Both the position numbers and the translations under genes were made by a program. Source: Pseudomonas hefeiensis (GTDB taxonomy: Bacteria > Pseudomonadota > Gammaproteobacteria > Pseudomonadales > Pseudomonadaceae). Taken from it: DNA of 64,000 nucleotides. Below the pieces are notes generated by a model. It worked only from the letters and a program-made list of their open reading frames with translations, was not told the DNA's origin and did no database searches. Location of the stretch: assembly GCF_030687835.1 (NCBI RefSeq), contig NZ_CP117449.1, positions 2,480,001 to 2,544,000 on the forward strand. Reading direction: 5' to 3'. Shown here in pieces: positions 35,719-45,363 of the stretch. The first letter of the stretch is position 1. Each line of letters starts with the position of its first letter.

Positions 35719-36915
35719 GTCGCAATGCGCAGGCTACGGTGGGAAGCTTCGCCATTTGGGTGAGGATGTGTCCGAAGTGCTGGCGTATGTTCCGGCACGT
35801 TTCAAAGTCATTCGCCATGTCCGTCCAAAGTGGGTTTGTCGGTGCTGCGAGCACATCGCCCAAGTGCCGGCGCCGAGTCGTTCGATAGCCCGAGGACTCG
35901 CAAGCTCAGCGCTGCTGGCCCATGTACGGGTCTCCAAATTTGTCGATCACCTTCCGTTGTATAGGCAGTCCGAGATCTACGCCCGTGAGGGCGTGGATCT
36001 GGAGCGTCCAACCCTGGCCGACTGGGTCGGCCAGAGCAGTCAGTTGCTGCGACCACTGATTACCGCCCTTGAGCGCGACGTCATGAGCGGTCATAAAATT
36101 CACGCCGATGACACGCCGATTGGTGTACTCGCGCCGGGAAACGGCAAGACCAAAACGGCTCGCCTGTGGACATACGTTCGGGACGACCGAGCTGCGGGTG
36201 ACGCGACACCGGCGGCGGTTTGGTTTGCCTGTTCGCCGGATCGTAAGGGGCAACATCCTCGCGCTCATCTCAAGCGCTTCAGCGGGATCTTGCAGGCTGA
36301 CGGCTATGCCGGTTTCGCTCAGCTATATGCCACGGGCACCATGGAGGAGGCCGCATGCTGGGCCCACGCCCGCCGCAAGCTTTACGATGTCTACAAAGAC
36401 CAAGCTTCGCCACTGGCCGCTTTAGCATTGCAACAGCTTGCAGTGCTCTATGTCATTGAAGGCGTGATCCGAGGGCAACCGCCCAATCAGCGAAAAGCCG
36501 TTCGACAAAGCCGAGCGCGCCCGCTGCTGGAACAACTCCACGCCTGGCTTAACCAAACACTGACTCAACTGTCGAAAAAATCGGCATTGGGTGGTGCGAT
36601 TTTCTATGCCTTCAACGGCAGGCGTTGACGCGCTACTGCAATGATGGTGGGGAAATCGACAACAACGCTGCCCAACGAGCGTTGCGCCCTGTCGCGTTAG
36701 GCAGAAAAAATTATCTGTTCGTCGCCGATGCCGATGGAGAGCGAGCTGCTGCGATCTATAGCCTGCTGGGTTTGGCCAAACTCAACGACCTGAACCCGCA
36801 GACCTATTTGACCTACGTACTGCAACGCATCGCCGAGCCCCCGATCAATCGGGTCGACGAACTGCTGCCCTGGAAGGTATCTCTCACACTCGCGAAACAC
36901 TGCGAGGCTGCCTGA
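35719..36915 (+). pseudogene. tnpC: Second IS66 tnpC, 5'-truncated and frameshifted
   Basis: Begins in the zinc-finger region (G-G-K-L-R-H-L-G-E-D-V, with the second CxxC cysteine changed to Tyr) directly after the right end of the younger IS66 copy. Core H-A-D-D-T-P, L-Q-A-D-G-Y-A-G-F intact in frame 1. A shift near 36600 moves the end, R-Y-C-N-D-G-G-E-I-D-N-N-A-A-Q-R-A, to another frame. About 40% diverged from the upstream copy by eye. Followed four bases later by a pRiA4b ORF-3-type gene, a frequent IS66 companion. Confidence 0.82.
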
Positions 36916-36918
36916 TCC

Positions 36919-37402
36919 ATGGTTGAAACTGTTCGCTTGCCAAAGCCCGAGCCTGATTTGTTGCTACTGCACATCGAGCTGAAGTGGATTACTCCAACGA
37001 TTTGGCGTCGGTTCGCAGTGCCTGAAAACATTACCTTGGGCAAGTTGCATCACGTGATCCAGATCGTGATGGGTTGGAGCGATAGCCATCTGCATGAGTT
37101 TGAAATTGCCGGTGGGAATTACGGCATGCCCGATCCGGATGGCTGGGGGCAGACGGTGAATCCGGAAGCTCGTAAAACACTGATCAAGGCACTGAGCGGA
37201 AAGCGGACATTCATTATCTCTATGACTTCGGTGACAGCTGGCATCACCGTATCAAGGTCGAAAAAACATTACCCGCTATTGCCTGTCCGCAGGTGCCGTA
37301 CTGCATTGAGGGCGCCAATGCCTGCCCACCGGAGGACGTGGGTGGAGGGCCGGGTTATGAAGATTTTTTAGAGGCGATGGCCAACCCCGATCATCCAGAA
37401 CA
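36919..37402 (+). pseudogene. pRiA4b ORF-3-like gene, frameshifted and truncated
   Basis: L-K-W-I-T-P-T-I-W-R-R-F and H-V-I-Q-I-V-M-G-W-S-D-S-H-L-H-E-F match the plasmid pRiA4b ORF-3 family. At about 37200 the frame shifts; the other frame continues Y-L-Y-D-F-G-D-S-W-H-H and Y-E-D-F-L-E-A-M-A-N-P. The 3' end is cut at 37403 by an IS3-family element. The family is of unknown function and is commonly found as an IS66 passenger. Confidence 0.8.
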
Positions 37403-37466
37403 TGTAGTGGTCTAATGAAACCGGACACCCATTTAGGCGAGAATGCTCGCCAGATCGAGGTGTCAG

Positions 37467-37775
37467 ATGACCAAACAACGCCGTTCCTTTTCTGCTGAAT
37501 TCAAACGCGAGGCTGCCGACCTCGTGCTCAAGCAAAACTACAGCTACATCGAAGCCAGCCGTTCACTCGGCGTCGGCGAGTCGGCCCTGCGCCGCTGGGT
37601 TGATCAGGTTCAGCAGGAGCGCCAAGGCGTCACTCCGCAGAGCAAAGCGCTGACCCCGGAACAGCAGAAAATCCAGGAACTGGAAGCTCGTATCGCTCGG
37701 CTTGAGCGAGAGAAATCCATCCTAAAAAAGGCTACCGCGCTCTTGATGTCGGAAGACCACGAGCGTTCGCGCTGA
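37467..37775 (+). CDS. IS3-family transposase orfA (copy 2)
   Basis: 102 aa; differs from copy 1 by few residues and retains the full C-terminus K-K-A-T-A-L-L-M-S-E-D-H. The slippery heptamer A-AAA-AAG sits in the codons for L-K-K, and the -1 frame after it reads on into orfB (G-Y-R-A-L-D-V-G-R), so programmed -1 frameshifting is preserved here. The catalytic partner is truncated. Confidence 0.87.
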   Translation: MTKQRRSFSAEFKREAADLVLKQNYSYIEASRSLGVGESALRRWVDQVQQERQGVTPQSKALTPEQQKIQELEARIARLEREKSILKKATALLMSEDHERSR

Positions 37776-38137
37776 TTGACCAACTGAGTGTCCACGAGCT
37801 GGTTGATTGGCTGTGCAAGGTGTTTGAAGTCATTCGCTCGTGTTATTACGCCCAGCGTCTCAGGCGCCGGACTCCCGACGTTGATCGGCTTCGGCTGCGC
37901 AGTCGGGTCAATGAACTGTTCACGCAAAGTCGCAGTGCTGCGGGCAGTCGCAGCATCTTGTCGATGCTGCGTGAAGACGGTGAGCAACTCGGTCGATTCA
38001 AAGTCCGTAGCTTGATGCGCGAGCTTGAGTTAGTCAGCAAACAACCCGGCTCCCATGCCTACAAACGAGCCACAGTAGAAAGACTGGATATCCCGAACAC
38101 ATTGAACCGCGAGTTCGACGTGCCAGCGCCCAATCAA
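37764..38137 (+). pseudogene. IS3-family orfB, N-terminal part (copy 2)
   Basis: Contains the helical N-terminal domain (L-S-V-H-E-L-V-D-W, S-R-S-A-A-G-S-R-S-I-L, G-S-H-A-Y-K-R-A-T) up to F-D-V-P-A-P-N-Q, just before the first catalytic Asp. The rest is replaced by the IS21 left end. No catalytic residues remain. Confidence 0.85.
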
Positions 38138-38142
38138 TGCGG

Positions 38143-38234
38143 ATTCCACGCGCATTTGGACACCCATTCCACGAACACTTGGACAGCGATTCCACGCTGA
38201 CTTGGACACTCATTCCACGAGCACTTGGACAGTG
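38143..38234 (+). repeat. Four 23-bp direct repeats in the IS21 end
   Basis: Unit ATTCCACG-NNN-ACTTGGACA-NNN, period exactly 23 bp, at 38143, 38166, 38189 and 38212. Short variants occur in the IS21 right end at 8428-8490. Confidence 0.85.
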
Positions 38235-38325
38235 ATTTCTCACTGATCCGATCCACGCTCAGGCAGGCGGCAACGCAGGACTATTCACTACCATCGGCCT
38301 CTTTTATCGAAGCGAAGAGGTCGTC

Positions 38326-38628
38326 GTGGAGCGTATATCCATGCGTAAAATCCGAGAGGTACTACGCCTAAAGTTCGACGCCGGCCTGTCCGTGCGCAAG
38401 ATCACCGCCAGTCTGCGCATCAGCAGCGGCAGTGCCGGCAATTACCTGCACCGTTTCAACGCTTGCGGGCTGACTTGGCCGACATCATTGTCGGACGCCG
38501 AGCTGGAGCGATGCCTGTTTCCGCCAGCACCAACAGTTCCCAGCGATCAAAGGCCGATGCCTGATTGGGCTTGGGCGCATGCCGAGCTGCGCCGCCCCGG
38601 CGTGACTCTGGCCCTGCTTTGGCAAGAG
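38326..38628 (+). pseudogene. istA: istA transposase, N-terminal part (IS21 family)
   Basis: M-E-R-I-S-M-R-K-I-R-E-V-L-R-L-K, then a helix-turn-helix S-V-R-K-I-T-A-S-L-R-I-S-S-G-S-A-G-N-Y-L, typical of IstA. About 100 codons remain; after A-L-L-W-Q-E the sequence becomes the end of an IS3-type element. The catalytic core is absent. Confidence 0.82.
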
Positions 38629-38718
38629 TGTCCCGTCCTGAATAAGGTTTACACCTTCTTATCTGTTTTTTTGGAGGGCGTAATAGAATCAGCAAAGGTG
38701 GAGTCAGCGAGACTACAC

Positions 38719-39080
38719 GCTGCCCTTTAAATTGTCGGTCGTCGACCAGGTCGAAAAAGTCGAACTGAGTTATAAAGAGGCTCAGGAGCGTTACGGGATT
38801 CAAGGCAAAACGACCGTTCTGACGTGGTTACGCGGCACGGTCGGCAGGATTGGAGCCTCGGCACATACATTGGCTCGTCGAGGATGGGGTCTATGCCGAC
38901 AAAAACTGACCATTAACGCCAGAGCAACGCATCAAAGATGCTTGAAGAGCATCTGGCGATGTCCAATCAGAAAGCGCAGTTTTTGAGGCGGTCGTGGACG
39001 TCCTGAAAAATGACTACGGTCTCTCTGTCGCAAAAAAACGTCCTGGCAAGTCCTCGCGCAAAAACGAATCCAAAACCTGA
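38719..39080 (+). pseudogene. IS3-type orfA, degenerate
   Basis: F-K-L-S-V-V-D-Q-V-E-K-V-E-L-S-Y-K-E-A-Q-E-R-Y-G-I-Q-G-K is the N-terminal helix-turn-helix; frameshifts follow at about 38835, and the coiled-coil part (V-V-D-V-L-K-N-D-Y-G-L-S-V) appears in another frame near 38995-39035. Confidence 0.7.
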
Positions 39081-39099
39081 GCATCAGCAGGGCTTGCCA

Positions 39100-39897
39100 T
39101 TTCATGGGGATAAGTATACGGGCTTACTACAAATGCAATCGCGCCGATGCTGCTCGTCTGATTTTAGATGAGAAGATTGCCGATTTCGTTCAGCAAAAGC
39201 GCCTGCGGCAGCCGCGGCTGGGTACCCCGAAAGCTGTATTACTTGCTGCAGTGCCGGCCGCAGCAGGAGCTGCTAGTGGGTCGAGATCATCTGTTTGCGA
39301 TTCTGCGTGAACGGCGTTTATTGGTAGCTCGCAAGCGGGCGTATCACAAGACAACCGACAGTCATCATCACTTTCCTCGCCATCCGAACCTGCTCCGACC
39401 GGGGCCTGATCAGGTTATTCCCTGCGGCCCGGAACAGGTCTGGGAGGCTGACATCACCTACGTGCCCACTCAGGAAGGGGTGGCCTATTTGAACTTTGTG
39501 ACGGATGCTTTTTCGCGAAAGATTGTGGCTATTGCACACCGAATCGGTCACGCAGGCGCTGCGCCGGGCGGTGAGCCAGCCCGGCGTCAAACCGTGCAGC
39601 CATTAGCTCATCACTCGGACAGAGGCAGCCCAGTACTGCTCGGAAATATACCAGGAACTGCACGCGAAACACGGCAGCAGGTGTTCGATGGCGGACGGCT
39701 ACGACTGTTTTCAAACGCCCTAGCAGAGCGGGTCAATGGGACATAAAAGGTGGAGCTTTTGTTCCAGCGACCACAGGATTTAATGCAGGCGAAGAAGATG
39801 GTGAGCGAGTCGGTATCGATCTACAACAGCGAACGTCTGCATCTGTCTTTGAAATACAAAAACGCCCGATGCGATGCATCAGGCGCTGGGATGAAAT
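39100..39897 (+). pseudogene. IS3-type orfB transposase, degenerate
   Basis: Successive frames give S-I-R-A-Y-Y-K-C-N-R-A-D, R-D-H-L-F-A-I-L-R-E-R-R-L-L-V, V-W-E-A-D-I-T-Y-V-P (first catalytic Asp), H-H-S-D-R-G-S (second Asp) and N-A-L-A-E-R-V-N-G-T (Glu), then a stop at 39746 followed by the C-terminal Y-N-S-E-R-L-H-L-S-L-K-Y. At least three frame disruptions. Confidence 0.75.
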
Positions 39898-40041
39898 AGG
39901 TCTAAACTTATTGAGCGCTAGATATGCTACTCAAGCTGAAGCCGAGCTACAGCACGCCGGAAGAAGCTGTTGCCGCCCCCTACTAACTGAGTCCCCCACC
40001 GAGCGGAGCGATTGGCAGTCAGATACGCCTACCTACCACCG

Positions 40042-41250
40042 CTATTCCTCTATGTTCTTCTGATAGGCGGTGTGCCCTGAAACCATCTGAGCAACGCGGG
40101 CTCTACGCGTGGCAACATATTCCTTCGTGCAAGCAGCAGCGAGTTCCGGATTGCTACGTTGAAACCGCCAAGCCTGCGCAGTAGATGCGGCGAAAAGCGG
40201 AAGAAACCCTACAGCTGGTGAGTGTGGAATCTGTAGCGCATCTGTGAGGCGGTCTCCGAAGCTAAAACGAGCTAGACCGTTCAGAAAATCCTTAACACTT
40301 TCACGGTCCATCATCGAAAGAGGGCCTGCAACGGCTTTATCCGTCAAGACTTCAAGGATTGCATGGGTAAGGGCGCGGCAGTTGTCGTCCGGTTCGTCGA
40401 TAGTGGAGTCTAGCAAGTCCAGCAATTCTTCGGCATCGCTGTCACTTCGAAGATCGACGTAGAAGCGTTTATCGAGGCCAAGTACGTGTCCCAGATACGA
40501 CCAATAGCGATATCGATCACGCTGCTCCTCTTCCGTCAGCGTTATACCCAGTTTCCGCAGACTTAAATGGGGGACGATCGTAAAATCAAGCCAGGTTCGA
40601 GCTATATCGGTTTGGTTGATCGGAACACCAAATGCACCTGACTCCCAACCTTGACGAATCGCGTTATGGCGAATTCGCGCATGCAGCAGCCGCACCTGCG
40701 TGGTAGCGAGATAGCCCGGAGCGCCCCGTATTAGTCCGCCGGGCAGTACAGCTTGCTCGTGCCAGAGCGATGTCTCCGTCGCCCTTCGTGCTGTCATCTT
40801 CGTCAGTTGCCCTGTTTGGGCAAGCAACCTGCAAATGCTCGGAGAAGCATAGACATGGACCAGCTCGATCCCCTGCTCTGACAAAAAAAGCAGCAACGGA
40901 GGAATGGAAAGACCCACTGCGTCACCGGCTTCGAGCAGGTGTTTGTCAGCGTATGCAGGAATTGTCTCTACCTCCCTCAAGAACGCAGCGACTGCCGGAG
41001 GGGGATCGATGACGGCATCGAGACCATGCAGTAACCCTTCGTTAAGCTTGCTCTTTGCTTCGCTTCCTATGCAGTTGATCTCGGAAATCACAGCGTCCGC
41101 GAGCGGATCACCCACGCCGAGCATCTCCACCATGAGATCGGCTTGAGCACCGTGTCTAGCACGGGCCTGCTTAAGGTTCACAAGGCGGGCAAGGTCCCCT
41201 GAGCCGGATGAATGCGATGACTTGTTTTGATATTGGATACTAGAATTCAT
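40042..41250 (-). CDS. MpaB/latex-clearing-type oxygenase
   Basis: 402 aa from the ATG at 41250 (CAGGAAAAAATA before it; the frame extends to 41292). The product has the MpaB/Lcp (formerly DUF2236) core: R-A-R-H-G-A-Q-A-D-L-M near residue 30, A-R-R-A-T-E-T near 145, and Q-V-R-L-L-H-A-R-I-R-H around 177-187, where rubber oxygenase Lcp carries its heme-binding His. C-terminal region G-R...A-A-S-T-A-Q-A-W-R-F. No signal peptide, unlike secreted Lcp. Family members are b-type cytochromes that cleave or oxidise polyprenyl or other hydrophobic chains. It diverges from a large LuxR-type activator 600 bases away, likely its regulator. It stands alone among IS remnants. Confidence 0.75.
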   Translation of the reverse strand: MNSSIQYQNKSSHSSGSGDLARLVNLKQARARHGAQADLMVEMLGVGDPLADAVISEINCIGSEAKSKLNEGLLHGLDAVIDPPPAVAAFLREVETIPAYADKHLLEAGDAVGLSIPPLLLFLSEQGIELVHVYASPSICRLLAQTGQLTKMTARRATETSLWHEQAVLPGGLIRGAPGYLATTQVRLLHARIRHNAIRQGWESGAFGVPINQTDIARTWLDFTIVPHLSLRKLGITLTEEEQRDRYRYWSYLGHVLGLDKRFYVDLRSDSDAEELLDLLDSTIDEPDDNCRALTHAILEVLTDKAVAGPLSMMDRESVKDFLNGLARFSFGDRLTDALQIPHSPAVGFLPLFAASTAQAWRFQRSNPELAAACTKEYVATRRARVAQMVSGHTAYQKNIEE

Positions 41251-41850
41251 TATTTTTTCCTGATGTTTCGGGGTCTTCTGGTAAGGCGACATTGGAACTA
41301 ATAAGTAAGGCCGTTTGTGCGGACCGGACAGGAAGTCCCGAAGGCAGTCATCCGCCGTTCGTTTAGTGCCTTGATCGGGTGTCAGATAGAGGAATTGGAC
41401 TACTACAGGTCACTTGCAGCCATCACCCAAGCGGGGGATAGCAAGCTTGACCTCTTGCGCGTAGAGCCCCGCCTGTTGCGATCAGTCTCGGCACGGTCGG
41501 TATCCATACCTATTTGAAGTATCCGTCGACCTCCTCAACCTCTGATCCAAGAGATGTGTACACTTGGTTAGCCAGCCAAGAGAATCGCTGAGCCTAGCAG
41601 TTGCACCGTCATACCAGAGGGAAGCCTTCGAGCAAGCTCTTGCTGCATATCTGCAATCCTGTATGCTAGAAAATAAGAATTGAATATGCGTTTCTGTTTT
41701 AATTGCTAACCTTTTCAAGGGAGTATTACGGACTCAAGGACACTAAGCAAGGCGCAGGATTAGAGGCCGTAAGAGATGCATTTAAGGGCAGTAGTTAGTT
41801 GAAATGCAAAGTTCGGCTCATGCTGTCTGCCGAAAAAGTGGGGCTGTGAT
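41251..41850. other. Divergent intergenic region, 600 bp
   Basis: Between the MpaB-type gene (minus) and the MalT/AlkS-type gene (plus). The only open frames are short and match no family. The length is unusual for two adjacent promoters, and AT-rich stretches at 41640-41720 could hold them; no operator repeat was identified with confidence. Confidence 0.45.
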
Positions 41851-44592
41851 ATGAGTAACTCTCCGTTTGTTCCATTGGCTATAACGACATATTGCCCACC
41901 GGTTGTACGGTCCCGCATTCAACGGCCAAGGCTGATCTCCGCGCTAAACAGCAGTAATGCTCGCTTGGTGGTGATTAAGGCGCCTACCGGTTGTGGAAAA
42001 ACGACTCTGGCCGTTGACTGGAGCATTGAGTTGGTTAGCCGTGGCCAGAATGTCGCTTGGATTCGTGCCAAATATGACCATAATAATGATCCCAGAGCTT
42101 TTTTGTATTATCTAGTGCGTGCTGTCGAGGCATCATGTCCGGAAGCTGCCGAGGTCGCTCAGGAGATGCTCCAACAGCGAGGACCTGCATCTGCTTATGC
42201 GGTGGTATCAGCTCTAGCAAACGGAATCACGGAAAGTGGAGACGATCTTTATTTATTTATTGATGACTATCACTGGTTCGAACTGCGCGAAGTTCATGAA
42301 ACGCTTTTATTCTTGTATCATCATACGCCTAACCATTTTCGCTTAGTTTTAATTAGCCGTGAGGAGCCCGATCTTCCGATGGCATTTCTGCGGGCTTCGG
42401 CTGAGCTTTTCATGCTCGGCGCGTATCAGTTGCGCTTCTCGCTTAGCGAGGCTGAGGCTTTCTTTGCACTTGAGTCGGCTAACGATTTGCCTATGGGTTT
42501 CATTAATTCGTTTCATCACGAAAGTCGCGGCTGGGCAGCTGCTTTGCGGATTGCCAGCGTATCCCTACGCTCCGGAATATCGGCTGAAAATATCTTGCGA
42601 GCGTTGCGAAGCGGTACTCGCGACATAGATGCTTTCCTTGAACACGCTTTTGATCGTTTGCCACATGCTCTACTCGATTTCTTGGAGAAAAGCTCCATTT
42701 TGAGAATGCTATCGCCCGAGATATGTAACAATGTTGCCTCCGTCGATAATGCTGATGAAATTCTCGAAACGCTTTACTCTAAATATCAACTAATTCAGTC
42801 CGAAAGACACCCTAAAACTCTGTATAGCTTTCATCCCTTAATCGGCAAGTATCTTGAACAGCGCCTACAAAAACGGTCAACTATTCAGTACATTCAGACG
42901 TTGCACCGGCGCGCAGCGATCTGGTTGGATGCGCATGGAGAGCATGTAGCAGCAGTCAAGCATGCCATCAACGCGGATGAGCATGCACTAGCAGCACAAT
43001 GGGTTGAGAGATTTGCGATGCGGATGATCCGCAATGGTGATATTCGTGAATTGCTCGGTTGTATCCGGTGGTTGCCAAAGGCCCTGACGCATCGTCACTT
43101 CCCTTTACGTCTGGCTATCGGTTGGTCGCTCGCGTTGGCTCCACTACGTAGTCAGGTGTTTGATTGGATCGATGAAATCGAAGCGGATACCGTAGGCCAA
43201 CCTCATGAGCTCTACACATTGGAGGAGTGTCGGGCGATTCGTACTGTAGCGCTGGGTTTGTCTGATGAGCCGGAGAAGGCATTTCAATCTGGCCTTGCCC
43301 ACATGGAAAGCCCGAATCTCAATTCCTGGGTTAAAAGCGCAGTGCGTAATGCGCTGGGATATTGCTATCTCATTGCAGGCCGTCACGCTCTGATCGACAA
43401 AACTCCAAGCGAGTCCACTGGCGTTGATGGTGAGCTGAGCTTTCCGCCCTCCGAAATCTACAAGCTTTCTATAACAGGGCTTTCTATGATACAGCGTCTA
43501 GACTTTAACGAGGCGCGAGCATGCTTTTCTCAGGCAAGTGCCATCGCTAAAAAAAACTTGCGGCCTACATCAAGCCTTGCAGTGACACCAACAGTCTTCA
43601 TGGCGCTCCTGGCATATGAAGGGAACCACATTGCTGTGGCTGAGCGACTCATTGGCGATCGACTTCACCTGACCAATGCGGCCGGTTTTTTGGAGGTTCC
43701 CCTCACCGCGTATCAAACAATGATACGCGTGGCGATGCTGAAAAAAGACTATGCCCGAGCGGAGGAGTTGCTGGATCAAGGTGAAGCTATTGCGTTAGAG
43801 GAACGTTGGCCGCGAATGCATGCGGCACTTTTGGTCGAGCGCATCAAGCTGGGTATCAAAAAAGACGATTCGTGGGCTTTATCTAACGCCCTGGCAACGC
43901 TTGATTGGGTGTCGCGCAAAACGCCTGCGCAGGAACAGGCGATTCAGGATAATTTGCGCGCTTCTCTGGCGATCGGCATTGCCTACGTAAGGATGTACGA
44001 ATATGATTTCGCCGCGGCAGCAGAGGCTTTGGAGCCAGTCTGGCGAACAGCGGATATGAGCAGCAATCGCTATTTTGCATGTACCGTAGGCACGCTTTTT
44101 TCAGCGGCCGATTTCCAGTGTGGTCAGCGCTCTCGGGCGTCTCAAAGATTCTTGCGAGTGCTTGGATACGCGAGCAAGGGACAGCTTTTGCGCACAATCG
44201 TAGATTGCGGTAAAGCCGTGGTGCCCCTACTTGCCAGTGCGCGCGAGCGGCTGCAGGCCAACGCTGGCAATGATCGTCAAACCGCCTATCTAGCTCAAAT
44301 CTTCGCATTGATGGACGGAACTTATGAGTTGGGTCAACCGCCGTCAGCATTGATGCATAATCCCTTGTCTCGGCGCGAGACTGAAGTGTTACAGATTATA
44401 GCAACAGGCGCCTCGAACAAGCGCATAGCTGCAACGCTCGGTGTCAGCCCGGAAACAGTAAAATCTTTCATCAAGAGCATTTTTATAAAGCTAAAGGTAG
44501 ACAATCGCGTTCGCGCTGTAACTGAGGCGCGTAGACAAAAAATCTTGAATGATGGTAAGCGCTCCACGGACGCCACCCCCAGGGCAGTGTGA
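41851..44592 (+). CDS. MalT/AlkS-type ATP-dependent LuxR regulator (LAL)
   Basis: 913 aa. An N-terminal STAND ATPase with Walker A K-A-P-T-G-C-G-K-T-T-L (about 45-55) and Walker B L-Y-L-F-I-D-D-Y-H-W-F (about 132-142); a helical repeat region in the middle (about 350-820); and a C-terminal LuxR HTH: L-S-R-R-E-T-E-V-L-Q-I-I-A-T-G-A-S-N-K-R-I-A (about 838-859) followed by V-S-P-E-T-V-K-S-F. Like MalT, AlkS and ThcG, it should bind ATP plus an inducer, oligomerise, and activate transcription. The divergent MpaB-type oxygenase is the obvious target; AlkS regulates alkane oxidation, so a hydrophobic inducer is plausible. Confidence 0.87.
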   Translation: MSNSPFVPLAITTYCPPVVRSRIQRPRLISALNSSNARLVVIKAPTGCGKTTLAVDWSIELVSRGQNVAWIRAKYDHNNDPRAFLYYLVRAVEASCPEAAEVAQEMLQQRGPASAYAVVSALANGITESGDDLYLFIDDYHWFELREVHETLLFLYHHTPNHFRLVLISREEPDLPMAFLRASAELFMLGAYQLRFSLSEAEAFFALESANDLPMGFINSFHHESRGWAAALRIASVSLRSGISAENILRALRSGTRDIDAFLEHAFDRLPHALLDFLEKSSILRMLSPEICNNVASVDNADEILETLYSKYQLIQSERHPKTLYSFHPLIGKYLEQRLQKRSTIQYIQTLHRRAAIWLDAHGEHVAAVKHAINADEHALAAQWVERFAMRMIRNGDIRELLGCIRWLPKALTHRHFPLRLAIGWSLALAPLRSQVFDWIDEIEADTVGQPHELYTLEECRAIRTVALGLSDEPEKAFQSGLAHMESPNLNSWVKSAVRNALGYCYLIAGRHALIDKTPSESTGVDGELSFPPSEIYKLSITGLSMIQRLDFNEARACFSQASAIAKKNLRPTSSLAVTPTVFMALLAYEGNHIAVAERLIGDRLHLTNAAGFLEVPLTAYQTMIRVAMLKKDYARAEELLDQGEAIALEERWPRMHAALLVERIKLGIKKDDSWALSNALATLDWVSRKTPAQEQAIQDNLRASLAIGIAYVRMYEYDFAAAAEALEPVWRTADMSSNRYFACTVGTLFSAADFQCGQRSRASQRFLRVLGYASKGQLLRTIVDCGKAVVPLLASARERLQANAGNDRQTAYLAQIFALMDGTYELGQPPSALMHNPLSRRETEVLQIIATGASNKRIAATLGVSPETVKSFIKSIFIKLKVDNRVRAVTEARRQKILNDGKRSTDATPRAV

Positions 44593-44710
44593 AGTAAACC
44601 TGCAGGCCACACTGCTTGTTTGTGACGATCTTGAACGACAAGCCACACGACTCAAGCAGTTGGTGGATGGCTTTTGAACTTAGGCCATCCCCACAAGGGC
44701 TGGCATTGAA

Positions 44711-45346
44711 TCAGGTGCGGGAGAACAGCAGCTTAATACCTGCGGCGCCAAAGACCAACGCAAGAGTGCCTTCAATCCATCGGCGCGCCCTGCGATAACC
44801 CCGAATCATCGGTGCCGTGGAGAAAACGATCGCATAGCCGCAGAAAATAGTAATGCTCAACACGGCACAGCCGGCCAGGATGATCACAACCGTTTCAGGC
44901 GTCGCTTGTGGCCCCAGACCCAGTGTCATCGTTGCGATCCAACCCAGCAGAGCCTTTGGGTTTGTCAGGTGCATAAGCAAACCGCGACGATAGAGGCTAA
45001 AGCCCGAGACGGTTGATGCTACCGCCAGCGCTTTCTCAATTCGCTCATCAGAGGTCAGAGCAGAACGCCCAGCTTTTAGGGCAAGGAACAGCAGGTACGC
45101 TCCGCCGACTATCTTGAGTACGAAGAGTGCCTGTGCGAATTGGAGCAGAATGGCCGAGACGCCTGTGGCGGCCATAGATCCCCAAAAAAAAGAACCACTT
45201 ATGACTCCGGCAGCCAGCATCAGCGAAGGTGTTCTGCCTTGATGCATCGCGACTCCCATGATCCGCATATTGCTGGGGCCAGGGCTTGCCGCTCCAACAA
45301 TGTAGGCGGTGAAGACGAGTAGAAGGTGGTGGAAATCGAATGACAT
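44711..45346 (-). CDS. LysE/RhtB-family amino acid exporter
   Basis: 211 aa, six predicted membrane segments. The family signature G-A-A-S-P-G-P-S-N appears at residues 17-25, then G-V-I-S-G-S-F-F-W-G and L-H-L-T-N-P-K-A-L-L-G-W (about 125). These proteins export amino acids or homoserine lactones. AAAGGACGACT stands before the ATG. An IclR-type fragment is divergent from it. Three 7-bp repeats lie in the presumed 5' leader. Confidence 0.87.
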   Translation of the reverse strand: MSFDFHHLLLVFTAYIVGAASPGPSNMRIMGVAMHQGRTPSLMLAAGVISGSFFWGSMAATGVSAILLQFAQALFVLKIVGGAYLLFLALKAGRSALTSDERIEKALAVASTVSGFSLYRRGLLMHLTNPKALLGWIATMTLGLGPQATPETVVIILAGCAVLSITIFCGYAIVFSTAPMIRGYRRARRWIEGTLALVFGAAGIKLLFSRT

Positions 45347-45363
45347 TAGTCGTCCTTTGAGCA

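Larger units (their letters stand above)
37403..38137 (+). mobile_element. IS3-family insertion sequence (copy 2), 5' half
   Basis: Same element as at 11.1-12.3 kb: end TGTAGTGGTC, intact orfA and the first 100 codons of orfB. It is cut at 38138 by the left end of an IS21 element. The three bases before it are ACA. The 3' end of an element of the same type lies at 47710-47999 on the same strand, but is followed by CTT, so the two are not simply one split insertion. Confidence 0.87.
38138..38628 (+). mobile_element. IS21-family insertion sequence, left end
   Basis: Left terminus TGCGGATTCCACGC at 38138. Four copies of a 23-bp repeat start at 38143, 38166, 38189 and 38212, each beginning ATTCCACG and containing CTTGGACA (TTTGGACA in the first). 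These are the multiple terminal sites bound by IstA. istA follows and is cut at 38629 by another element. The right end of a matching IS21 lies at 8490. Confidence 0.82.
38629..39925 (+). mobile_element. Second IS3-type element, degenerate
   Basis: Left end TGTCCCGTCCTGAATAAGGTTTACACC region and right end GGTCTAAACTTATTGAGCG (rough inverted match, near 39901-39925). Between them are decayed orfA and orfB reading frames of an IS3-family group different from copies 1 and 2. It interrupts the IS21 istA gene, so it is the youngest recognisable layer here, yet it is itself badly decayed. Confidence 0.7.

Noticed and set aside
41317..41718. Short open frames between the oxygenase and LAL genes
   Set aside because: No recognisable family, no ribosome site, and stops in alternative frames; treated as intergenic.
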